A DNA stretch of 26,246 nucleotides from Apostichopus californicus (Eukaryota; Echinodermata; Holothuroidea; Aspidochirotida; Stichopodidae). Of this stretch, positions 1-10,493 are shown piece by piece. Every line of letters starts with the position of its first letter. Position 1 is the first letter of the stretch. Position numbers and translations under genes: made by a program. Below the pieces are notes generated by a model. That model was given only the letters and a program-made list of their open reading frames with translations, searched no databases and had not been told where the DNA came from. The stretch spans positions 4,420 through 30,665 of the forward strand of contig JAIPMN010001059.1 of assembly GCA_020650975.1 (NCBI GenBank), in the 5' to 3' direction.

Positions 1-1344
1 AAGCATGCCCATAAAAGGGTGCTCAACTTATTCACATTTTCCCCACTTTTTCATTGTATACGTAGTTTGCAAAAGTGTGTAGCTAATATTTGGCACCAAA
101 ACATTAAAAGAAAGCCTGTTGCCCAACCAACCCCATCCCCCTCCCCTGAATATGGCCCCTCCCTGGATTCTTCCCTGTCAACCTCAAAGGGTTAATTAAG
201 TGATTTTATATTCCCTTCAAACTTAAATTTTTACAAACAGATCAAACAAGATTCTGAAGGTCCCTTATGACTTGATTCTCTAAGTTAAGTTTACTTTTAC
301 TGTATTATCACTTTTTGTCCATATTCAAATATAAGAAGAAATAAACTATTAACTAAATGTTTGATATAAAGAATATCAATTAGTCACCATGGTTATTTCT
401 ATGTTGTCAAAAAATGAAAGAAAAAAAACAAAAACCTGCAAAAAAGTGTACATTTTCTATCATTCCAACAAAATGAGGTGGTATGGTAGCTTCAAGGTGC
501 CATAGATGAGCCTCAGTGCACCACCATAATTAAATCTGGTTGTTCCTTACAAAATACTAGAAAGAAACTAAAATTAAACATTATTTTAAGTTGGAATGCA
601 CAAGGTGGGAAAAGCATCACTGGAATCATAACCGAATATAATAAATAATAGAGCAATTTCAGCATGATCATCATTTGATGACAGTACAACTTTAGCCCAG
701 AATTTTGTATGCAAATTAGGCTTGGCAAATTGCTGCAGCATTAGCTAAACATAATGATATAAATTGTAAATATTTATAATCTATTATGAATTTTGAAAAC
801 CTTGATCTACCAGAAAAACTGAAATGACAATCAGACAATCAGACAATCAGGAAACACCACCCAAGGTTAGTAACTTTGGCTTGGCGTTTGATCTAGTCAG
901 TCTCTCAGTAAATTAATTAAACACCCAAATTTGTTAGACTTTCTAAAACAACCACGATTTCAACAGTTAGCAAGTTTATCCATTTCCTTGTCAATTTGGT
1001 ACTGTTCATTGCATGGTTTCCATATCTCTGTCAGAAAGACGATGTTTGCAATGTCACCAGCATGTCACCGACCTGGTTAAAGCAAAGTTGATTTTCTATT
1101 AATATCAGTCTCACCAAGCTTGGAATCTTTCCCATCAAGTTAAACCATCCTTAACAAACTGCTTTCCCAAGAGTACCATGAGAGATTAATGGCAATAAAT
1201 CTGTTTTATTTCCATTTTTGGCATTTACATCTCCTGCTGCTGTTTCTGTGTTTTTAAGTACCTCCTCATACTGCTGTTTGATGATTAGAAAGGTTAGCAG
1301 ATGTCAAACAACTAGTGTTAACTTCTACACCAGCAAGTTTTTTT
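1..1344. other. 3' flank, no gene recognised
   Basis: AT-rich non-coding sequence with short homopolymers. A small ACAATCAG triplication lies at about 830-850 and a T-run at 1338-1348. The only longer frames (for example 513-728 minus) lack splice context or recognisable motifs. Confidence 0.6.
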
Positions 1345-1362
1345 TTTATTTTGAAATTTATT
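1345..1362 (-). promoter_or_regulatory. Candidate polyadenylation signals of ROGDI
   Basis: Two minus-strand AATAAA hexamers lie 12 bp apart (plus-strand TTTATT at 1345-1350 and 1357-1362). They are about 660 bp past the stop codon and are followed by a G/T-containing stretch. Another AATAAA is at 1205-1210. No nearer canonical signal was seen. The 3' end position is inferred. Confidence 0.35.
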
Positions 1363-2020
1363 TCAAAGTGCCACCACTTTGAATTCAATCAAGTAAGTAG
1401 TGCCTATTTTCATACAAATGCTGAAAACCATGTCTTCTCATCCCAAAATGGTGGCAATCTGCTTCACAGCCTTCAGTTAGTGACAATCACAACTTCTGCA
1501 TTCATGCAATGAAGGCTAGGCTAGAAACATCTACAATGACACTGCTGCAAGCCTAGGATTACATTTTGACATCTGTTCTGAAAAATAACAGATATTCGTA
1601 GAGTTTTTAACATCCATTTTTATGCAACAAATGAACAACTGTGTGTGTTTCAGTCTATCTGCTTGCCACGAGATATTACCATGGAAACACAACCAACTGC
1701 TTTTAAATTTGCTGTCTCTTAAACTTTGAAAGACAAAAGTAAACATCTCATCATAGCTTAGCCTATAATCATCACCATGGCAACGCTCATGGTTTAGACA
1801 AAATTTGGTAATCATGTACAGTTAGAAAATGAAAAACATTAAAGAAAATTACGAAAATGACTAATTTTAAAAACATAAATGGCAAAATAACCTGATTGAA
1901 TGGCAGGGTAGTTCTATCTGGCAATCTAAGGAACCATAAAAATTTACATAAATAGGAATATCTGCTAGCTTTCTTATGGATAAAATTATCTATCTGGCAA
2001 TGCTCTGTTCTTCTTCGTAG

Positions 2021-2071
2021 TTATCTTGCTGGAGGTAACCTGTTCTTCCAGTAAGTGGAAAATACTTGAAT
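2021..2071 (-). CDS. ROGDI: ROGDI terminal coding exon (IQVFSTYWKNRLPPAR, stop)
   Basis: The acceptor is TTATTTTTATTTCTATAG. From phase 0 it reads IQVFSTYWKNRLPPAR and TAA at 2023-2021. Human ends ISVFSSYWSYRPF. The VF-S-x-YW block matches, while the tail is slightly longer and basic. The 3' UTR continues to the left. Confidence 0.9.
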   Translation of the reverse strand: MQVFSTYWKNRLPPAR

Positions 2072-3128
2072 CTATAGAAATAAAAATAAAAATAAAGATG
2101 TGTTTAACAGAAGTCAATGCCCTTCAACTCTCTTCTCTCTTTTATTATCTTTTGTTTGCATAATTTTATTGAATGTTTCAAATCCTGACCAGGAACTAGA
2201 ATTTCTCTTGACATTTGCATACCTGTTGCGGTGCTGTTGAGGGCACAGGTCTTCCATGGATTTGGTATTTCTGGTTTGCAAATTGATAACTAAGGTTTGG
2301 TCCTGTTCTTTCAAATGATTCTGAAACATCCCTGTTCACCAAAGCTGAGCTGCAGAAATGATGAAGGGGGTGCCTTCGCCTAGCTTGGTGTTTGAGAAAG
2401 AGAGACTCCTGGGGATGTTACATGAAATCCGGGGACTGTCTACTGATTAAAAGTGTCCTGGAAATATCCCTGGATATTATATAGTCCTACTGCCCTGGGA
2501 ATTTCTTCACAATTTGAAAGAGCCCTGACTATTTTTCATCTCTTTAGTTTCTTGTTTGTAGACAGAGCTGTGATTGGTTAATACCACTAAATTAAAGTTC
2601 ATTCACGGCTCACAAATTAAGCAACTCAGATTTCATGGCCTAAAATTCACAAGGAAAGCACTAATGATGAAGAATGAGACTTCCAGTAACCTTCATGTCT
2701 TTTGGAATTGGAGTTTTATCTCAAACAAAACAAAACACTTGTACCTGGATCAGGTGTTTCAAATTTGGGAGTATCCTAGAAACATAGAACCAACAAAACA
2801 CTTGGCAATCCTCAAAATGCCACCCCTCCCTCTAAACGTTATGTCAACATGGGGGAGGGGGGCTGGGGGAGCATCATCACAAAGAAGGAATGACAAGAGT
2901 CACAATCCTAAACCATAGTAATGAGAAGGTTAAACAAGTCACTGTAGCAGTTAAAAAGTCAAATCTTAAGCCAGGAAGGTTTGAGTTATAGAAGGATGAG
3001 GGCAGCACTGCAGTAAGACAAATGTCGTTGATAAACTTAAACCAAAACAGAGCATCTTACAAAAATAGATGAGAGTGCAGTGGTCTTGAGGACGATGTTA
3101 AATTCTATTTATACATTATTACACCTAC
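2072..3128 (-). other. ROGDI intron 10
   Basis: Non-coding interval between exons 10 and 11. It contains a G-rich plus-strand patch at 2850-2870. The plus-strand frame at 2574-2918 is not homologous to anything I recognise. No transposon ends were seen. Confidence 0.7.
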
Positions 3129-3255
3129 TTTGTCTTTAAGTGATTGGCAGAGCTGAAGGGCAAAGGTCAAGCAAGTGATGACCTCTCTGACCCACGGAAT
3201 GTGAGACTCAACTGTTGCTGTTGTTGCGACTTCATATTTCGAAGATCCAATTTCT
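3129..3255 (-). CDS. ROGDI: ROGDI coding exon 10 (...TVESHIPWVREVITCLTFAL...)
   Basis: A 127-nt exon, phase 2 to 0. After the split codon it reads EIGSSKYEVATTATVESH, IPWVREVITCLTFALQ and LCQSLKDK. Human has EWGSQRLEVSHVHKVECV, IPWLNDALVYFTVSLQ and LCQQLKDK, with no gap. The acceptor is TTTTTGTCCTCACAG; the donor is AAA|GTAGGT. This is the best conserved part of the gene in the window and includes the beta-domain end and the C-terminal helix. Confidence 0.95.
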
Positions 3256-3483
3256 CTGTGAGGACAAAAAGATCCAACAGCTCGTGTCGGTTATATTATT
3301 TACAACCCTGACTGACAGATCTGAACTACATAAGATCCTCTCTAACAAGCTGACTTACACCTTGCCACACAGTATCTGGAAAACGATTGATTTTCTCGTC
3401 AAACTAACAAGAACGTTATTTCAATATTTCCTTCACATTGCCACTGTTTCCAACATCAGCAGATTTATTTTCACCATCCCCCG

Positions 3484-3508
3484 GAGGTGGGGGGGGGGGG
3501 GTGGTGGA
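3484..3508. repeat. Poly-G tract in intron 9
   Basis: A GGAGGTGG lead runs into a G homopolymer of more than ten bases and then GTGGTGG. It lies within intron 3256-3816. It is length-unstable and a possible G-quadruplex on the plus strand. Confidence 0.9.
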
Positions 3509-3816
3509 ATATGAAAAAAGACTAAATCAACTGTAAGATTTAGTTCCATACTAAGAACTTTAAATCTGAGATCACAAAAGTGCAGTACTTTTCCCTTGTT
3601 ATGTGTATTGCTCCTTGGAAGCTTCCACAATCATCTTTGTTCCTGACCTTGTTCCTGACCTTGGATGTCCAAAGGTCATTTCTATTTTAAACCCGATAAT
3701 GAAATGCAAATGAAAGTGTTACTGATCTGGCATATTTAATGATTTGCCCAAGGTGTCATTTCAGTTAACAGACGGAGATATAATTCCTGTTAATGATTCT
3801 ATTAAAATATACTTAC

Positions 3817-3860
3817 ATTATGTTCCTATTTCGAGGTCCTGCAGTGATAATACTAGGTTT
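3817..3860 (-). CDS. ROGDI: ROGDI coding exon 9 (KPSIITAGPRNRNI)
   Basis: A 44-nt exon, phase 0 to 2, reading KPSIITAGPRNRNI and AT, which with A of exon 10 gives Ile. It fills the variable linker between human LHAL and FEWGS; the linker is 22 residues here and about 24 in human. The acceptor TTTTTTTCTCATGAAACAG was chosen over the internal CACTGCAG at 3840-3839, because that one would give a 22-nt exon whose frame does not join exon 8. The donor is AAT|GTAAGT. Little sequence identity is expected in this loop; phase and splice sites carry the call. Confidence 0.82.
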
Positions 3861-4291
3861 CTGTTTCATGAGAAAAAAACACAATATCAAACTTAACACA
3901 ACATTATCTTGATGCTCATCAAAATCAAATAGTTACATTATGGAAATAAATATTACATAACTCCAGTTTTTTTTTCAAAGTAGCGAGGACATTTTCAAGT
4001 CAAGAAACCAATACCAACCCTGAAATGTTATTTATTGCTTGGTAACTTTTCTTTTGTGCAAGTATTGGAGAGGTGTTCATGAAAAACAGATCTCTGAAGG
4101 TAAATGCCGATATTTCGGCACATATATGTAAACAAAGAACATGAGAATCTACCTAGCAAATTGCAAACAAGTTCTTAACAACTTAAAAACTATTTTGCGC
4201 TGGAATTGAGCAAAATTCATTTCATGGAGTTAATGCAGTACTTGTACAATAATACAGTTGCTATAGTAACCAACCAGCCTGTCTGTACAGT

Positions 4292-4760
4292 GTGTTGACA
4301 TTACCATACGACTGTCAAGCAAGAAATCAACCAGAGAAGAATGATCATGTGACACCTGAGTTTTCACGGAGTCCTTTCTTAGGAACTGGTAATTCCCTAG
4401 CCCCTTCCCTTAATCCTCTCTTTGTCCCTCCACTGTTTATCTCCTACCTCTCCTCTTCCCCTGTTGGTTTCTTTCTTTCATCTCTCCATCCCTTGTCTAC
4501 TAATCCCCTTACATCTATCTCTTTGTGTTCACCATGCTCATTAACCTGTCTGTATTCTGTGCGTGTTTTTGTCCCGTCTGTTACTGTTACTTGTCATTTA
4601 GCCTTTGAAGAAGATCCTGCTAGGATCGAAACGTCAGGCCAACTTACACATTACTTTACACAACTTTACACATATCTCCTACACAGGCTCTCTACTGGAA
4701 AAGCAGTTTGCTAACAGTTTTATGTTATTTTTATTTTATTTTTATTTTTATTTTTATTTT
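4292..4760 (+). mobile_element. Retroelement-like insertion with hammerhead-like motif and ATTTT-rich tail
   Basis: Within intron 3861-4839 is a pyrimidine-rich block (about 4370-4590), then a structured motif (4601-4639), a TTTACACA-rich stretch, and finally a TTTTA/ATTTT microsatellite (about 4722-4760) that resembles a retroposon 3' tail. The GAAGAAG-stem-GAAACGTC signature is typical of 3' regions of Penelope-like and related retroelements in animals. No target-site duplication or reverse transcriptase was found, so the element ends are approximate. The 140-codon plus-strand frame here is judged incidental. Confidence 0.5.
4601..4639 (+). ncRNA. Hammerhead-ribozyme-like motif (probably degenerate)
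   Basis: Stem I is GCCT (4601-4604) with AGGC (4636-4639). The core is TTGAAGA (4605-4611), compared with the consensus CUGANGA. Stem II is GATCC/GGATC with loop TGCTA (4613-4627). Then come GAAAC (4628-4632) and GTC (4633-4635). Hammerhead motifs are known in Penelope-like element repeats. Here C3 is T, one extra A follows the core, and GAAAC abuts GTC with no stem III loop, so cleavage as a monomer is unlikely. Confidence 0.4.
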
Positions 4761-4839
4761 GAACTGGTAATGGGTAAGTACATTTAATCGGTCTGGATCA
4801 CATTGAATGAAAGAAAGAAGCAGAATAAGAAGAACTTAC

Positions 4840-4953
4840 TTGGAGCTTTGGCACCGGAGAAGCGTGTAAATGATAAACTTGAAGAACCAATTTTGCTCCT
4901 TGTAAGTAAAAATCTAGGAGCATGTCCTGGGGTAGAGGTGGATAAAGGCTTTT
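4840..4953 (-). CDS. ROGDI: ROGDI coding exon 8 (KSLYPPLPQDMLLDFYLQGA...)
   Basis: A 114-nt, phase 0-0 exon of 38 codons. It starts KSLYPPLPQDMLLDFYLQ, continues GAKLVLQVYHLHA, and ends SPVPKLQ. Human has MFAPALPSDLLVNVYINLNK then LCLTVYQLHAL. The acceptor TTCTCTTCTCCACTTTCCTCCAG and donor CAA|GTAAGT are both strong. It encodes the conserved LP-x-D and Y-x-LHA blocks. Confidence 0.94.
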
Positions 4954-5148
4954 CTGGAGGAAAGTGGAGAAGAGAAGAAAAGTTAATACCATGGTTTTGA
5001 GATAACATCGGAGGGAATCCAAAAAGTGATTAATACTCAGGAGAGAAAAGAATGCATCCTTTATGTAACGGTTCTGGAAGTTAGTAAAAATCCATTAATG
5101 CGTTTTATATGAAATTTCACAACCATAAAATATATGACAGATATCATC

Positions 5149-5414
5149 AGACTCATTGACTTGAGATAATCGCTTTAAGTGACCACAGACTCATTGACTT
5201 GAGATCACCATTCTAAGCTACCACAGACTCATTTACTTGAGATCACCATTCTAAGTTACCACAGACTCATTGACTTGAGATCACCATTCTAAGCTACCAC
5301 AGATTCATTGACTTGAGATCACCATTCTAAGTTACCACAGACTCATTGACTTGAGATCACCATTCTAAGTTACCACAGACTCATTGACTTGAGATCACCA
5401 TTCTAAGTTCACAG
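5149..5414. repeat. 38-bp minisatellite, seven copies
   Basis: Unit starts are at 5149, 5187, 5225, 5263, 5301, 5339 and 5377. The unit opens AGACTCATTGACTTGAGAT and continues CACCATTCTAAGTTACCAC. Copies 2-7 are nearly identical; copy 1 is diverged. The array lies in ROGDI intron 7, close to the 65-bp array. Confidence 0.95.
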
Positions 5415-5439
5415 CAAATTCACAGATTTGGGACTAAGA

Positions 5440-5789
5440 ATTTCAAATGCACTCCAGAATACATCCTATAGTAATAGTCTTTTTCAAGTTCAAAAATAAC
5501 TAACAATGAATTTATATTACAAAACAGAACTTGTAGAGGTACTATTCTTTTGGAGCTTCAAGATTATATTACTGATAAACTTATTTTTGAATGCATCGTG
5601 TTATAAGGTAGCTTTTCTGAGATTCAAGGGTTACTTACAATGAACTTATTACAGAATACATAGTGTAATATGGTAGCTTTTCTGAGCTTTAAGGGTATCT
5701 TACAATGAACTTATTACAGAATAAATAGTGTAATATGGTAGCTTTTCTGAGCTTCAATGTTAACTTACAATGAACTTATTACAGAATAC
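5440..5789. repeat. 65-bp tandem array carrying exon-7 tail and splice donor copies
   Basis: There are about five units. Anchors are the shared segment at 5764-5789 (exon 7 tail plus donor), 5699-5724 and 5634-5659, exactly 65 bp apart, with diverged copies near 5570 and 5502. On the minus strand each good copy reads TTCTGTAATAAGTTCATT then GTAAG, so the exon 7 3' end and its donor are repeated downstream in the intron. Confidence 0.93.
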
Positions 5790-5867
5790 ATCTTCTAACG
5801 TTGGTTTGGCAGGATTTAAGAGTCTTTGCTGGCCTTTCTGGATGTGAGACATAATGCTGTCCATCAG
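5769..5867 (-). CDS. ROGDI: ROGDI coding exon 7, with its 3' end inside a tandem repeat
   Basis: A 99-nt, phase 0-0 exon of 33 codons. It starts LMDSIMSHIQKGQQRLLN and ends PAKPTLEDVFCNKFI. Human has LMDAVMLQLTRARNRLTT then PATLTLPEIAASGLTR. From TL to the next exon's P-x-LP the spacing is identical, which supports donor ATT|GTAAGT at 5768 rather than the weak internal GTATTC. The length equals that inferred for human exon 7 (ending at c.531). The acceptor is TTGTTTGAATTAG. Oddity: the last 21 coding bases and the donor form the first unit of a 65-bp tandem array that extends into the intron (5440-5789). Confidence 0.92.
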
Positions 5868-8397
5868 CTAATTCAAACAAAAAAGAATAAAAAAGAATAA
5901 ATGTAATACAATGCATTGAAAATCAAACTTTATGACCATATTTTTTCATATTTAATTTCCAAATAGATTATATTTCATCAAGTAACCCTGCAGTGTTCTC
6001 GACAAAGGTGTCTCATGATACAAGATGTGAATAATTGGTAACTAGGCTTGTCAGTTAATTGCTAAGAATAATGCCTGCCCTGATTATTATACTCAAAATG
6101 TAGAGGTTAAACATCTGCTCTGATCATATTGAAATAAGAAATTAATAATGAATCATATTTTTGATAGGTAAGATATGTTTACATTAGTAAAACAACAAGC
6201 AGTTTTTAGCAACATGGTACCAACTTTCTTTGCTCTGCTCTGTTACATTATGTCCATTCCTCATAGTACTAGACCTAACATAATTCAATTACATCATTTT
6301 AATATTTGACAACAGATTTCACATGGAGTTGTGATGCTATATATGTACTGTGTATAAAGTATCCTTTGTTTACCATGTACAACAACAGTCTGATTTCAGA
6401 AAGCACTTGAAACACAGCTGTGCAAATCCCTGATGCAAGTTATCAGTGTAAATATTTTGTAATTAAATCCATTTTACCATTAATAACTGCTATTACAAAG
6501 TGAGTACACATAATGATACACTTCAAAGAAGTATCATGGCTTACTCAGGATGAATAAGCCAAAAAATTGTCCGTAAACCTTTACCATCAATTGGTGAGAA
6601 TCACAACCATAAAACATTTTTAACTACGAAGGTATGGATGTTTTAGCTTTGGTTAATATACCTGACCACATCATGGTGAATGACATCACCATGGCGATAA
6701 AGCCGCAAAGAGTTTTATTATCATATCTACACCGTCTTCAAATCAGGTATTCAAAGAGGAAGATGCCATTCTCTTTACAAACATCTGCTGAAGGATTCTA
6801 TTCAGTTTCCCGGGATAACAAAACTTTATCTCGCACTTAATCTTATAAGTGACCTTCAGATAACCATATCTAGATTTTAATCAAAATATCTCGACGGGCT
6901 CTTCAACTAGCAGTCTGGCATACTTCTCTGTTCTTTTCTCTGAATATTTCCTGTAGATGATCCAGCAACCCACATGGTTCCCACCATTTTAAACAGATGA
7001 AGAACGTATTACCAAATATGTCTTACGGATATACTATGAAGCCTACACACTAATGACGACCTAATGTTAGGCTACAGATACTAAGTCCAATAACATAGCT
7101 AATCCCATTTGTTACTGTTTGGTGAGGGAGACATACAAAAACATACAACAGGACTTTCCCCATTTTCCATGTGAATCCAATCTTGGGGTAACAGAAATTC
7201 ATTGAGCAAAGTTAGTCAGCTATATCCATAGTTAACAGTAAGGAACAAGATAAAGGGATGACAGTTTTCAACCAGCATTCCTTGTCTGCTCTGTTTTTTC
7301 ACAACATTTATTTGATGCCAGTACATTCCTTTAAAACCATTTCATTTTCTGCTGGTACCAAGAGACTGAAAATCACTTTGTCAACAGACAAATCATTCTC
7401 ACAGCAGCTTGGTTAAAAACCTCAGGAGTTTGCAAATCTGACAAAGTCCAAGGAAAATTGCAAATATGTCTAGCTTGAAAAATAATACCGGAAAATTACA
7501 CAGAAAGTCTGAAATTCCTGGAAAAAAACTCTCAAAACATTACACCTTTGAGTCCAAAGAATGTTTACAAGATTCATCAAAGAACGACGTGAGCATCAAT
7601 TTCACTTGGAGGAAATTTAAGAGCAAGGACTTGACTTTATCGTATACAACGATGCCTACAGTGTAGGGGTACTATTGTTCAAATTAAAGTCTTAACTAAA
7701 GGTGAAATCTTATCATGTTTTAAGTGGCACCCATCCAGAATGGATGTAGATAAATTTGTTTATATATTGGTGTACGATGATGTCTGTAGTTTAGATATAC
7801 AGTAGATCAATGTTAAAGGGTTCACACTAGTCCCATGTTAATATTACTCCAAAACATTTAAAGTTGGTAATATCCCATTTTAGATAAAATACATTTTAGT
7901 GATGAATCAATTCCAGCCCAAACGTAGCACAGAATCCTGACTTATCAATTAATGTCATCTTCATACCTAATTAAACATGTTTTATTTTGGGCTTCCTTCT
8001 TTGTCCTTTAGCAAACTTCAAACATGCATACTCTTTACATTTGATCACTTAATCATAGTCTACAGAAATGTATGAACTATTATAGCTAAGAATATCAAAA
8101 TGAATGCACAAGGGAGGGCGGGGATGGGGGGGGGTGTTGGTATCATTAACTAAAGTTTGAAAGAATGTGGATAATCTTAAAAAATAGAGAGAAATAATTA
8201 CATTTTATTCTCAAATTTCAGAAAAAAAAATCATTTTTTAAAGGTTATAAACTTTAACTGGTACAATGTTTATAGAAAAGAGAGTTTCCCTTCAGACATC
8301 ACTGAATTATTCGTCTTATTATTTGTCAAAATAAAATGTACTTGTATTTATTGATTTAATTAAAGCAGGCAATCCCTTTAAACTATCCTATTCATAC
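5868..8397 (-). other. ROGDI intron 6
   Basis: About 2.5 kb of AT-rich sequence. A G-rich tract lies at 8113-8137 (plus). Frames at 6634-6840 and 7466-7666 (plus) have Met starts but no recognised family. No transposon ends were detected. Confidence 0.6.
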
Positions 8398-8493
8398 CAT
8401 GACTACTTCTTCTCCTGTCTCAAATTCACAGTCAGAGTCAGTATTCGAAATGATGTTCACAGCAGCTTTTAAGTGATTCCCTGCATCTTGAAT
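8398..8493 (-). CDS. ROGDI: ROGDI coding exon 6 (IQDAGNHLKAAVNIISN...)
   Basis: A 96-nt, phase 0-0 exon of 32 codons, reading IQDAGNHLKAAVNIISN then TDSDCEFETGEEVVM. Human has IQDARNHVNQAIYLLTS then RDQSYQFKTGAEVLK. The acceptor is CTTTCCTTTGCTTTTGCAG and the donor ATG|GTATGA. The segment continues the helical region, and the acidic TDSDCEFE stretch is a local difference from human. Confidence 0.94.
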
Positions 8494-9208
8494 CTGCAAA
8501 AGCAAAGGAAAGATAGATTTTCTTAGAAAAAATGCATGTAATCAGTGAATGTTTACATACTCAAGGTTGCCTAATCCTGTATAACAGAAGCAGGTTGGTG
8601 AATGTTCAGACAGAAACTCATTGTAATGAATGTAAAGGTCTAGGACTTAAACGGTGGCCTATTTGGATGTCTTTGTTGAACGCAAACAAATTTCTACACC
8701 AGTTTTACCGCATCACAGCCTAAAATACATAAACGTTTGTTCTGCAAAAATTGGCATCAATATTCAATACACCACTTGGCTGTATTATCAACGCAGGCCT
8801 GATCCAGACAATACAGCTGTTAAGATCCAAACTGCAGAAGATTGGAACTAATAGAATTTGGTAGACTTGTTAATCCAACATGAACAAATTTATTGAAGAT
8901 ACTATCATTTTCTAGATTTGAAATGTCCTCAAGTCCAGTAATATTATTTCAGATACAGGAAGGGGAGACCAACACACTTCCCACATAGTGTGTATGTATA
9001 TATGTGTGTATATGTTGGATTCAATTTAAGGCCATTAACAAGTGTATCGGGAAGTGTATCGGGATGTAGCAGCAGAAAGATCAGTATCATCAGATCTACT
9101 GCACATACTTATTACCAGCGTTTAACAAAGAAATTCATTCATATCTTTGAAACAGAATATACCAACAGTAGATGGAGTTTGATAATCAGTGTCTATTGGC
9201 TACAGTGT

Positions 9209-9312
9209 GTATGTGGGAAGGGGGTAATCATAGGGTATGTGGGAAGGGGGTAATCATAGGGTATGTGGGAAGGGGTAATCATAGGGTATGTGGGAAGGGG
9301 GTAATCATAGGG
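9209..9312. repeat. 26-bp G-rich minisatellite, four copies
   Basis: Unit starts are at 9209, 9235, 9261 and 9286. The unit is GTATGTGGGAAGGGGG then TAATCATAGG; the third copy is 25 bp. It lies in intron 5 of ROGDI. Confidence 0.95.
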
Positions 9313-9499
9313 ACAATGAAGCCTGGAGTACAATCTATTCTCTTGCAGTCTTCATGGTGATTGTGGTTTTTGCCAGATTTGTGTGTTTTAGAGAGTGGTG
9401 GGGCAGGGGAAGCCATAAGACCAGACATTTTCAGAGACGCTCTTGCATCATTGCTGAGAATTAAACTACAACTGGTGTTTCACATGTGAGTATATTTGT

Positions 9500-9562
9500 T
9501 AAAGGTAGTAGGGAAGGAGTGGGCATGGGAGGGGTTGGGAAGGGGTGGGATGGGAGGGGCAG
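9500..9562. repeat. G-rich stretch beside exon 5 donor
   Basis: Plus-strand GGGAAGG, GGGATGGGAGGGG runs lie within 80 bp downstream of the exon 5 donor (minus strand), so the transcript is C-rich here. This is a low-complexity region and potential quadruplex DNA. Confidence 0.7.
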
Positions 9563-9577
9563 GCTTGGATTATATAC

Positions 9578-9670
9578 CTGTTGTACTCTCCAAAGTACAC
9601 TGGAGTCCTCTCTTAGACATGTTTTCAGGATCTGGTTATTTCCCTTCACTGAGTACCTCATTGAAATATC
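9578..9670 (-). CDS. ROGDI: ROGDI coding exon 5 (...KGNNQILKTCLREDSSVLW...)
   Basis: A 93-nt, phase 0-0 exon of 31 codons. It starts DISMRYSVKGNNQILKTC and ends LREDSSVLWRVQQ. Human has [27 protein letters not shown], so NNQ-L, RED and W-x-x-QQ are shared, and this exon is a few codons longer. The acceptor is TCTCCTCGTCTTGCAG; the donor CAG|GTATAT is weaker than consensus. The exon sits just beside a G-rich (plus-strand) stretch at 9505-9560 in the next intron. Confidence 0.93.
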
Positions 9671-10260
9671 CTGCAAGACGAGGAGAGAACAGTTTAATCA
9701 TCATCTCATTGGTTTGAGCATTCAGTAAGTATTGCGTTTAAATATATCTGACAGAACTTAACAGTAACTTTAACCTTAATTAAGGATTATTATTAATAAA
9801 ACTGTCCAATACTATTCTTTCTGGAATTCTCAAACATGATCCTAATTGTGTACTTCAAGTTATCACATAGCCCTTTATTATCATTAATAATGAGACACTG
9901 CCTTTACAGACAAGATAATAGGGATTAAGTAAGCCTTACTCAAAGAGTGAAGAGGGTCCTTAGATATGATCGTGAAAACTAAAAGTGGAATTACTAAGAT
10001 TCTGGGTTGTCTCCTAAAGCTCTGTATTATTATTATCTATATTGTCTGGGCAGATGTAATTGTTGTAACATAATTATGCTAGATTCCACCCAAACTTTCA
10101 TGTGCTGCATATTAAACCACCAAATATAGCACTAGGAATTATGATGTTCCGGCATAAACTTCAAACATTTGTAAGAATGAAGTAAAGATCAATCTCACAT
10201 CAAAAGTTATGTTGAAAAGGAATTGGGAGCAATAAATTTAATCTGCAAAATCATCTTAGG

Positions 10261-10283
10261 TAAATTGATTGATTGATTGATTA
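10261..10283. repeat. ATTG tetranucleotide repeat
   Basis: TTGATTGATTGATTGATTAAT, a short microsatellite in ROGDI intron 4. Confidence 0.85.
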
Positions 10284-10493
10284 ATTATATATTTTGCTAA
10301 CACAAACCTCCAAGTTTTCTTTGGGCACCCAATGAATGTAAATATTATGTAACAATGACAATCATTTTTTGGGGGGTGGGGAGGGGCCCTGATGGTAAAC
10401 AATAAAATGTTTAGCTTTATGTTTCAAATGGAAGGAGGCAAAATTCAACCATTTTTCCAAATTCAAAAACCTATAACCTTTCTGAGTACTCAC

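Noticed and set aside
3817..3839. Shorter 22-nt version of exon 9 using acceptor CACTGCAG
   Set aside because: In phase 0 it reads into TAA, and it cannot join exon 8. The upstream acceptor gives an open frame that joins both neighbours.
4105..4120. TGCCGA-TATT-TCGGCA hairpin
   Set aside because: A six-bp stem in non-coding DNA is readily explained by chance; no terminator role applies in an animal gene.
4292..4714. 140-codon plus-strand frame
   Set aside because: It is mostly pyrimidine-rich low complexity. The apparent EEDPARIETSGQ peptide is the translation of the hammerhead-like motif, and the whole lies in a repeat insertion in a ROGDI intron.
4784..5008. Minus-strand frame in a second reading frame over exon 8
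   Set aside because: It overlaps ROGDI exon 8 in the wrong frame; homology is entirely in the other frame.
7466..7666. 66-codon plus-strand frame in intron 6
   Set aside because: No recognisable motif, no splice context, and a length unremarkable for this composition.
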